From Aegilops tauschii subsp. strangulata (lineage: Eukaryota > Streptophyta > Magnoliopsida > Poales > Poaceae), in contig NC_053037.3 in assembly GCF_002575655.3 (NCBI RefSeq), positions 449,593,793 to 449,657,792 on the forward strand: a DNA stretch of 64,000 nt, written 5' to 3'. The position numbers and the translations under genes were made by a program. This document shows positions 31,574 to 41,018 of this stretch, in pieces. Within the stretch, counting starts at the first letter, position 1, and every line of letters begins with the position of its first letter. Under the pieces are notes generated by a model. It did no database searches. It worked only from the letters and a program-made list of their open reading frames with translations, and was not told the origin of the DNA.

Positions 31574-34500
31574 ATTGCTGCCTCGATATGTGCCCTAGGC
31601 ATTTTAAAACTCAAGTTTGAACATTAGCTTGGACCTGAGTCAAAGTCTAAGAGGTGAACAGGACGATAAAGTAGTAGGTAATAATAACTGATGTACAACG
31701 TAAGCAGACACGAAAGAGTACGACCTCTCTTCCGGAACTGTGTAGTCCTCGGGGTCATCTGCTCAGTGGATGATGGTAATGCAGTTGGCATGGCGGCTGG
31801 CAATGGGGAAGATGATCTGAGGCGGCGAAAGAAGGTCTGTAGGGAGAATCTCCGCTGCAGTGAATGCTTTCATCGATGGTGCACCTCAGGTGGGGTGGAT
31901 GACGGCACGGTAGGAGCGGGACAAAACACAAAGGGTTTTTCTTTGACACCTATCTGAAAATTAAGTAAATCTGTAAGGGCTCCTTATAATTGGAGGATTC
32001 TAAAAACACATGGACAGGAATAGGATAGGAATGCACGTGCAAAATAGAGCATTTGCAAACATAGGATTTCTGTCAACCTGGGTATTTGGTTCACATGAAT
32101 TGGAAGAACACGGGAATGGAGAAACATGGTCAAATTAAAGTCAAACCACATGAAAATGTAAAATAAGAATCTTATTATGCCAGTAATGCAATTAGTCCTG
32201 TTCTTCATGCATATTAGTTTGGACAGGACGTCCAAGTGGATATTAAAATTCCTATGTTATTTCTTTGAAAGAGACACCAAAGGAAAAAAAATCCTCCAGT
32301 TTTGCTTTCCTCCATTCCTTCTAACCAAATGCACGAATAGTAGTACCACAGTAAAGTTTCCGATTCCTATATTTTCCTTCACTTTTTTTGAACCAGTGGC
32401 GATTCTAGTAGGCAGTCTTCAACAGGCTGAAGCTGCCCAGGAAATATTTTCTAAGCTTAGATTTGGTCCACATGAATATCATATAATGGCTATCTTGCTA
32501 AAGCGATTCAGATTGTGGTTCAAAAGAGCATTTTGTTTTCTCCCTGTTAACTTCGTGACCACGATTCATTTATTTTCTAGATTTGCAACTGCTTTTAACC
32601 AAAGGATCCCTGAGGGATCGATATGAATACAGAGTAACAAAGTGATGCGACGAGTGTACAACCTCTTTGGCATAGCCTTGTCGACCTCAGCATCATTGGG
32701 TTGGACTTGGAGGATGGTGATGTTGGTGTGATTGACAGAGGCGGGGAAGAAGATTTGAGGCCTCTGGAGATGGCGCCGAGGGTACTGCTCCGCTGTGATG
32801 GACAGTTCCGTCGTTGGAGCAGCTCCAGTGAGGTGTACGATGGCGAGGCTGAAGCAGGACACTATAGACAACATTAATCTGAAGTGGGAGTCTAATAGCA
32901 TCTGCAATAGACGATGTAAAATACATCACCAAAAAGTGCTAGATGCAAAATGCATCAGCCGCGCCACGGCCGCTCCGACAGATGCTGTAAATACTGTTGA
33001 CTCTGAACTTAATTGAAGAAACTGAACTTTACAGTCGAAACTGAATTTTACTATTGAAACTGAATTTTAGTGACAAAACTGATTGAACTAGTAGCAGAGC
33101 ACTGCAATAGAAGTTTAGGGCATTCGAGCACTAGTAGCAGAGAAGTAGTGATCTAAATCAGCAGCCGCTCGAGCAGGGAACGCACTAGCAGAGAGCAGCT
33201 CGTGCAGCAGCATTGCGAGTGAGTGCTAAAGCAGCAACTCCTGTAGCTGCCGCAGGTCGTGCAGCAGCAGCAGCGCGAGCGAGGGGAAGAGCAAAGCAGC
33301 AGCACGAACAAGAGCAAGAGCGGAGCAGCAGCGCGACCGACAGCAATAGCAGAATAGAGCAGCTGCACAAATGAAAGCGAGAGTAGTGCAGCAGCGTGAC
33401 AGACAGCAAGAACAGAGCCGCAACGCAAGCGAGAGCCAGAGCAGCAGCAACAACGTGAGCGAGAGCTGAAGCCGCAGCAGCTAGTGCTAGTGTGGAAGTC
33501 GCCGTCGAGGAAGCAATGACATGGGGGAAAGACGTCGTGGAGGAAGTGGCCGGTGACGGCGCCGTCGATGGAGACCCGCCACGACTGCTTGGTATCGAGC
33601 ACCGGCAGCCCCGTGAGGTCGAATAAAAGATAAAATGCAGCGGTGAGTGTAGAACCTCCTTGGTGGCGCCGAGTAGGCCTCGGCTTCATAGGAGGAATTG
33701 GTGAGGGTGATGCGGTTCCGGTGGGGCAGGTCAAGACGGCGTTGTGGGGATGGAGGTGACGTGATAGACAACGCGAACGTTGGGGTAGCTCCTTGGGGTG
33801 GACGACGGGCGGCTGATCCGGCGGGACGGCGAGATCGACGACGGATCCTCATCGTGTGCGGTGGCTGAGGGACGTCGAGCTGTTGCTGTGGACGATGTCG
33901 TCGGGGAAGAGTCTTCGGCTGGGCGGCGGTCGGGAGGCCGACGGAGAAGCGTGGGTTTTCATGGGTTTTGGCGGCTTCGGTGTACGTATGGGGGCAAAGG
34001 GGAAGGTAGGGGGAGCCATGGCTTACGGACGTGCTTGTTCGAAATGTGGGCTAAGTTACGAACGTACCCCCATCGGTTTTGACCACGCGACATCGAGGCG
34101 GCATTTCTAGCTGAGGTGTAGAAGGGGGATTTCACGTGTCTGGGCTGCAGGACCGAATTCGAATGAGGAGGGATTTTTCACGCACGTCGAAATTTCAGGA
34201 TAACAAGGCATGGCGCGGGTTGAAGAGGCGGGAGTTTCACAGCAGAAGAGACAAAAGATACTGGAGCTTGAAAAATTCGGGATAACAAGGCGTGGATTCC
34301 ATGTTCGGTAGAACAAACTAATCGTGTACAAAAAAACACAATCCATACAAGACACAGGAGATCATGTCCCCTTTTACTATATTGCTATAAATGCCATTGA
34401 AAAACCTACAAGAATTTTTTTTAAAAAAAATCAGGAGAACAAGATTAGCATGTACAGTACCAAATCAATTCGCACTTCCCTAAACAATAACAAAAAACAA

Positions 34501-34620
34501 ATCAATGCCCACCACAAGAAAGAGTCATGTCCCTTTTTATATGATTACAAATGCCAGGATCTCGAATTTCAATTTTTGAATCCACGTTATGTCGAATTCG
34601 AATATATCGTAGGTGATCTT
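31574..34620 (-). repeat. Right inverted-repeat arm (gene-derived)
   Basis: Inverted counterpart of 24727-26801 plus 7300-8263. It is uninterrupted, so it shows the pre-insertion order: third cassette, unnamed spacer, second cassette, CAGTTTCGACAG-type repeats, GCT/GCA-rich low-complexity sequence, DLTGLPVLDTKQSWR region, first cassette, N-terminal exon and leader. The GCA-rich part (33180-33480) translates to Cys/Leu-rich nonsense. Confidence 0.75.
31722..34019 (-). pseudogene. Right copy of duplicated gene-like locus
   Basis: Minus-strand ATG at 34019 gives MAPPTFPFAPIRTPKPPK and LFPDDIVHSNSSTSL, followed by a TGA, as in the left copy. The first cassette is about 33658-33810. The longest coding-like stretch is 33500-33734, with PRPTRRHQGGSTLTA, FDLTGLPVLDTKQSWR and GAVTGHFLHDV. 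The second cassette (32660-32850) has GAAPTTELSITAEQYPRRHL, and the third is at 31727-31900. Each cassette ends in a donor-like AGAGGT(T/C) or AGGAGGTT. Both copies are transcribed towards the CACTA core, so this is a convergent paralogous pair. The protein family is unknown to me. Confidence 0.5.
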
Positions 34621-34688
34621 GCGGTTTATAATGGATGTAGTCCTACATTTTGATCTTCCATCTTATATGAACATTTTACTCCACCCCA

Positions 34689-34757
<69 letters not shown>

Positions 34758-35174
34758 TTACTATTCATCACCCAGGATGCAGAATAAGTTATTCTTCACC
34801 CGAGGTAATCTTACGATCACTTCCTAAATAAATTACGTTTAGAATATAAATAGTTACATGCACATTCATTCAATATGTAAAATTTGGTATGTATCTATAT
34901 ATATATATATATATATATTGTCGTCTACCATATGGACTAACTTTGAATCAATTTTCCTTATTTGAATACGATTGTTGTCAAGTTATACCATCATTTAAAT
35001 ATTATCTTGATAACATAAAACATGCATATAGCATATTTGAATATGAACTACATGTACCATACGATCTCTAATTCAAATATTTGTACCCATTTTATGTTGA
35101 ATTCAAATCATAGTACATTGTTCTAGGTAGCGAGATGTTCGAAATAATCTAAACTCCGTTTTCATATGTGTAAA
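34621..35174. other. AT-rich spacer with microsatellites, no gene seen
   Basis: Beyond the arm homology. It contains AT microsatellites at 34697-34754 and 34896-34918. Between them lies TGTTACTATTCATCACCCAGG with AATAAGTTATTCTTCACCC, which looks like part of a small transposon end, but I cannot pair it. Confidence 0.5.
34697..34754 (+). repeat. AT dinucleotide microsatellite
   Basis: About 29 TA units without interruption. A shorter one follows at 34896-34918. Confidence 0.95.
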
Positions 35175-35787
35175 TTTTGGCCGAGAAGTTTTGGTATAAG
35201 CTTCTTGCAAACCGGAGCTTCTCTCAAGAAGCCTCGTGGTTCCGAGAGGGAACATGTCACCTTTGTGTGTGAAACGATATACGTTGCCTCCCCCCTGATT
35301 TTCTTTACAGAAGCAACATAGAACTATATGAGTGCCCTGTTAAATTTTGGAATTATTCCTGGTTCGTTTGACCTTTTTATATATTAATTGAGTTTCTAGT
35401 CATTCAATGTGCATAATTCAAATTTGAATTGCAAGCACATGCTCCGGTGCACCAAAGTTGGTTGAAAAATCACATGTGTGTCCTTGGGTGAATTTCTACG
35501 TCCCGTGCAAGAAATGGGAATGAAATTCAAACATTTGGACGTCGTGGCTTGGTCGAGAACATTGACAAACTTGGTTTTTAAATTCCTGTAAATCCAAAAC
35601 TCGCCTGAAAATCATGAAACTTGGCATGGTGTCATGTCATGGCACTAACATGTCGTGGTAAAAAAATTGGCCGAATTGAAAAGTTTTGGTATAAGCTTCT
35701 TGCAAACTGGAGCTTCTCTCAAGAAGGCTCGTGGTTCTAAGAGGGAACGTGTCACCTTTGTGTGCGAAACAATATACGCTGCCCCCC
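35175..35787 (+). repeat. ~493-bp tandem units: unit 1 and start of unit 2
   Basis: Unit 1 starts with TTTTGGCCGAGAAGTTTTGG at about 35174; unit 2 starts at about 35666 with ATTGGCCGAATTGAAAAGTT. Both contain AAGCTTCTTGCAAAC, a GATATACG(C/T)TGC poly-C site, GGCAACATAGAACTATATGAG-type sequence and TGAAACTTGGCATGGTG. Unit 2 is broken at 35787 by a retrotransposon and resumes at 48345. Confidence 0.75.
35783..35787 (+). other. Target-site duplication CCCCC (left copy)
   Basis: The C run before the LTR at 35788 is matched by the C run after 48344. Unit 3 of the tandem array shows the empty site (TACGCTGCCCCCCCTTG, near 48833). Confidence 0.75.
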
Positions 35788-36269
35788 TGTCGGTGTCAAA
35801 ACCGGCAGATCTCGGGTAGGGGGTCCCGAACTGTGCATCTAAGGTCGATGGTAACAGGAGACAGGGGACACAATGTTTTACCCAGGTTCGGGCCCTCTCT
35901 ATCGAGATAATACCCTTCTTCCTGCTCGATTGATCTTGATGAATATAGGGTTACAAGAGTTGATCTACCTCGAGATCATATGTTGTGGTCTAAGACCTAA
36001 GGTTATGATGAGTAATGTCATAATGATCTATCGACTAGCCTGGCCTCAGCTTATATAACATACCAGAGGCCTAGGATAACAAGAGTCCTAGTCGAATACG
36101 TCGGTGGAGAGGAGTCCTTGTCTTGATCACCAAGTCTTGTGGAATCTTCCTCGTATATGTCTTCGGCTGTCCGAACTGGCCCATGAGTAAACGGCCACGG
36201 GGGTCCTCAGCCCAATCTAACTGATCGGGAGACGACGTGGTGAGTACCCCCTAGTCCAGGACACCGTCA
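35788..36269 (-). repeat. LTR (3' in element orientation)
   Basis: TGTCGGTGTCAAAACCGG at the left and GACACCGTCA at the right. TATA box TTATATAA at 36051-36058. Confidence 0.88.
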
Positions 36270-39200
36270 GTAGCCTCCTGAACCGGTCTTCAAGTTGGGG
36301 ACGCTCCTCGATTCTTCGAAACTGTTCTCCATCTACGGTCGTCGGTCTTGAAAACTGGTTCAACAAATCTTCTTATCTTCGATCTTGAGGATCGCCGAAG
36401 TAAATCCGAAGGGTTTATATGTTGGGTATCCGAGGAGCCCTTTTAAGTTATCGGCTTTTATCAATGCCTTGTTATTTTTACGCCCACCTCGGGTTTGAAG
36501 TTATTCCCGGGCGGCGGTGTCCTCTTGCATCCGAGCTCCAACGCCGGACTGCATTTCGAGGTATCTTTTGCAGCCGAGCACCAACGCCGGACAGTATCCG
36601 AGCTCCAACGCCGGACTGTATACGAGGTGTCATAGATCACCTTGGCTTGAAGAAGTTTAAAGGAAGTTAGCCGAGCTTAATGCCGGAAATGCCCTGTATA
36701 GAGCCAGCCACTTGCATCCGAGCTTTATGCAGGTGATGCACCCCCTCGGGCTTGGGCTGATTGTTTATGGATTTTATTTTTGATGCATGTAAATTTATTT
36801 GCTGTCAACATGTATTGCTAGCAGCCCTCAAGGTGTCTGTTGGCCTAAAATCCGAGATGCACCTGAAGGAAAATATGAAACCGTTGATCCTAGTAGCTTC
36901 TAAGACTCAGGTCGTGAAATCGGCCTGAGGATCAACTCCTAGCTCGGTAGCGTACATAGGAATAGAAACACAGTGTAATATATTAGAGGTAATAGTGATC
37001 GGCGGACGGGCCCCTGAGAGAGGGTCGTGAGAAGTCGCCGTGATATATCAGCTTGATGCCGGATAATTCCCATATGGTACTTATTGTCGTTCGAAGACGT
37101 ACTTCTCATAGTTCGGTTATGCCGAACACTGAGCACTTTGAATTTTCTGCATTGAATAGGCAATGCAGTAGCCCCCGAGCCACTGGTCGGGTGGCAATAG
37201 TAGATCAGGGGATCGATGTGCCCCTTTAATATTTGTAAATAATGAGCGCAAAGCCCAGTAGCCCCCGAGCCTTAATGTGGGCACGGGTGGCAGAATTAAG
37301 GATCGAAGTCCGTTTGACAGAAAATTTGGTTGTGTTTAACACAAACTTCTTGGAAAGAGAATAAAGATCTCTTAAAAGAGCTTAGAGCTAGTCGAAATCT
37401 GAGCTCGCCAAGGTAGGCCCCAAGGGGTTTAAAAGATGGAATGCAGTAAATGGATTTTACTCGCAATTTTTATGTGTAATGATTCTATGTATCCAAATAC
37501 TTTACATCATTAATGCTCAGATCCGCATTGTACAAAACTTTGTTGACCGACCATCGGCTTCAACCTCCTTGGCCAGTAGCTGGGGAGTGTTTGGCCTACT
37601 TTATAAGGCCTTTACAAGGGCAAAGTTTTACGGCAAACAAGGCAATCCGGTCATACGGTTTTATAAACAAAGGTACACGGAGAGATATGTTATATTACGT
37701 TTTAACATAACAAACATCTTCCAAAGAAAATAGTCCCACTATCGGTTCCTTTCTTTGGGTCTTCATGCTTATCATGATCATGAAAACTCATCTCCGATCA
37801 ATGTCGGAGGAAAATATTGAGGATTTAGTTCGGCGAAAGTTCCCGAACTCTATGGTATTAATGAACCAAAAAATTTACTTCCGTCGTTGCCGACCAATGT
37901 GATCCTTTAAGATTGCTAGCTTTCGGCTTCACCCAGTCTGAGGTACTAACTCGGATGACCCGATAGTAACAATCACAGAGGTGCTCCATTTACGGCCTAG
38001 CCGAAAAATCGGGAACGTAGGGGTAAACACAGGAGCGAGGCAACCCAGCGTGGCCAAAATCTTAAGTCAAATTGATGCATATTTATGGCTTTATAACGAT
38101 GATTACGGAAGGCAGCCCTTGTATATTAAATACAAGTGACGATGATATTTTGACTCCGTTGCGACCGTTTATCAGTTGAAAGTGGCCCATCGTCGGCTTC
38201 TACCCCTTTGTAGATACTACGCAGGGTATCTCTGCAATAAAAAGACAACCCTTAGCCGATGTCTCGGTGCCCGAAGGCGGTTGTGTTAGCAGAAACGAGG
38301 CAATCAGATATGCGGGCTTTATAACTTTCACTTAGTCATAGGAGCTTTAAAATGGGGAAGCTAGCCATGAGCCCCGGTTAGTGTTCGGCGACATCCGAGG
38401 TCAAGCCGTAAACACTTCGGCCAATGTTATGAATGGCCCGTCATTTAACATAGTCATCGGATCGCTGACCAGTTTACGCGTATTGTGACAGTCAGTTTTC
38501 GGCTTTCTTCACTGAGGTGCTTAACCATGTGAGCTGGAACCACAATCGCAGTGGTTCTCCCTTTGCACATCTAGCCGAACAAAGCGGAACATAGGAGGCA
38601 AGCGCAGGAGCCGGGCAACCCAACTATTGAACAAAGACACAATTCGAAACCGATGCATATTTAGTAATATCCGAGAATGTTTTTGCCGAATCTCTAAAGG
38701 TGTCCGGCGTTGCACTGCGAGACTTGTGCTGAAAACACACAAATAGTTTAAAAGTGCCATAAGCTTGGAAAACCAAAAAACGTCAGTAAAAACTCGACGT
38801 CCGAACAAGATCAAGTGTTCGGTGCCAATCCAAAAATTGGAAAAAAGAAAAAAATTGTGCTTCTGTCGTGCTTTAACATGACACACCCGATCTCAACATT
38901 TCATGCGGGCCAGCCTATGGCTTCGAGCTCCTTATCCCAAAGGCAGAGTACTTCTTCGAGGCCAGTTTAGCGAACTAAACTCGAGGGGCTTTTTAGAGAG
39001 AAGACAGGCTATCCGGCTATTGACCATACACTCGAGTCGAAAAAGGAGTGGTAGAAAAAGACTTTGCAACGACCAAGAAGAAAACACATTTACTATAAAA
39101 CATCTCATATAAATTTTAAGAGCCCCCAAGTGACTTGGGTAAAAGAATTTTATGTATAATGATTGTATGTACCGATGTACCTATATCATATCTGTGTTCA

Positions 39201-39678
39201 CCCGAACTTTAAACGCATCTTAACCGACCATCGGCTTCTCCCTCTTCGGTCAAGGACCGAAAAGTGTCATGTACTCCACCTGTCGAAAGCATCGACGGTA
39301 TTTCCGATAACTAGGCAATCAGGCCATAAGGCTGTAACAGACAAAGCGTGCTCAGGGAACTTATTCTATATTACTGACGAAGTGTAAGAAGCATCTTCGA
39401 AGAAAATAGTACCTCCACCGATACCTTTCTTCGGTTGCTCATTGTTACTATGAGACTTGTGCAATAGATTTTTTGTACTCATGAGTTCCGTTGTGTGCCG
39501 ACCATTATTGAAAACAATAAGAGCGCTAGCTTTCGGCTTCACCCAGTCTGAGGTACTAACTCGGATGACCCGGTATTAACAACCGCAGAGGTGCTCCCTT
39601 TACCGCCTAGCCGAACAATCGGGAATGTAGGGGTAAGTACAGGAGCAAGGCAGCCCAGCTTGCGGAACACTTAAGTCA
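36270..39678 (-). other. Non-coding internal region with ~1.65-kb duplication
   Basis: No domain in six frames. A large direct duplication is visible: GCTTCACCCAGTCTGAGGTA at about 37926 and 39536, and CCGACCATCGGCTTC at about 37544 and 39222, so unit A is near 37440-39120 and unit B starts near 39135. Unit B is cut at 39678 by the nested element. Short phrases with AGGCAATC and GGCTTT recur between, indicating older sub-repeats. Confidence 0.6.
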
Positions 39679-40053
39679 ACATTTTCACCGATCACAAGAG
39701 TCTCAAGTACATCTTCACTCAGCCCAACCTCAACCTCAGACAGACTCGATGGGTCGAAATGATTCAAGAGTACAATCCGAGTATCAAATATACTCCAGGC
39801 AAGGCCAATGTCATTGCAGATGCTTTAAGCAGGAAGGCTTATTGCAACAGCTTAATCCTCAAGCCTTTCCAACCGGATCTTTGTGAAGCTTTCCGCAAGC
39901 TGAATCTCCAAGTTGTTCCTCAAGGCTTTCTTGCCAACCTCATAGTCTCTCCTACTTTGGAAGATCAAATTTGTGAGGCACAACTCCGTGATGCCATGGT
40001 GAAGAAGGTGAAACGTGGTATCGACAAGGGTCTTTCCAAATACAAGTGCTATC
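39679..40053 (+). pseudogene. Displaced duplicate of RNase H/integrase junction, upstream of gag
   Basis: 375 bp that align without gaps to 43055-43429 in the same element, with only about four substitutions seen (e.g. GATCAC for GATTAC, GTCGAAATG for GTCGACATG). The encoded part covers the RNase H end and integrase N-terminal linker ([19 protein letters not shown]). Left of it lies the host element; right of it, after AAGTGCTATC, comes leader sequence. Near-identity means the displaced copy arose recently, perhaps by template switching or ectopic recombination. Confidence 0.85.
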
Positions 40054-40318
40054 ATATGTTTGTTCCGGCTTATTCTGCAAGCCAATACTTTGTTTTATTT
40101 TGTATTGAGGTATTCGAGTTGTTTCGAATTCATATGTTCATTCCATATCTTTTGCAAGTGGCTTCTCAACTTATGGAAGTGTGATGATTTACTACAGAAT
40201 TCATTCGTTCATCTTCGTTTGAATGTTTATTGTGAAGACTATATCTTGCAATTTCTATCCGTTGATTCTACTTACCTATTTGTCTATCAAGATGCTAACG
40301 GATGTCACCCTCTTCAGG
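40054..40318 (+). other. Leader sequence before gag
   Basis: AT-rich, with no LTR end or tRNA-complementary site. An upstream ATG at 40223 is in frame with gag, but its 32 residues look like translated leader (hydrophobic, no conservation). Confidence 0.5.
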
Positions 40319-41017
40319 ATGGCTCCGCCAACGCGTCAGAATCCGGATCGCAATGAAGGGAGTCAAGCGAACCCTCCGCCACCACCTCCACCTCCGGAGG
40401 CATGGCAAGCTATCATGGCAGCCACCAACGCCAATTCTCAAATGATTCTGCAACTCTTGCAAGAACGTACTCAAGGGCAAGGCAATCAAGGCAATCAAGG
40501 TCAAGGCAACAATCAGCTTCACTTTGCCACACTCAACCAGTTTCTCACAAATCAGCCCAAGTCTTTCAGCTACTGTGCCGAGGCCACGGATGCCGATGAT
40601 TGGCTCGTGGACATCAACAAGCATTTTGAATGTAGCAATGTCAAGCCTGAGGACTATGTCAAGTTCGCTTCTTTGCAGCTCAAGGACCAAGCTGCTGATT
40701 GGTATCAACAATACAAAGATTGCAGAGGAGGTCGTGTGATCACTTGGACTGACTTCTGTCGGGACTTCAAAGCGCACCACATTCCACAAAGTGTTGTTGA
40801 GAGCAAGCATGAGGAGTTCCGCAATCTCAAGCAAGGCAACATGCCTGTGTATCAATACAACATTCAGTTTCAGAAACTTGCTCGCTTCGCTAAACAAGAC
40901 GTTCCTGATGAAAAGAGCATGATCTATCACTTCAGAGGTGGCCTTAAAGAGGATCTGCAGTTAGCTCTCGTTCTTGTTGAGCCTACTCAGTTTGATCAAT
41001 TCTATAATATGGACTGA
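40319..41017 (+). pseudogene. Gag N-terminal and capsid region, ended by frameshift
   Basis: Start ATG at 40319 (AGGATGGCTCC): MAPPTRQNPDRNEG, then a Pro run and a Gln/Gly repeat. The Retrotrans_gag core spans about residues 85-225: DADDWLVDINKHFE, YVKFASLQLKDQAADWY, WTDFCRDFKAHHIP and NLKQGNMPVYQYN. The frame ends at a TGA (41015-41017) just after QFDQFYNM. The coding sense continues in the next frame ([16 protein letters not shown]), so a single-base deletion near 41013 splits gag from its zinc knuckle and pol. Product: capsid/nucleocapsid protein that packages element RNA in the cytoplasm. Confidence 0.85.
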
Positions 41018-41018
41018 A

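Noticed and set aside
33153..33734. Full 193-residue minus-strand ORF with Cys/Leu-rich C-terminus
   Set aside because: Only the first ~75 residues match the paralogous arm. The rest is translation of a GCA/GCT-rich low-complexity tract.
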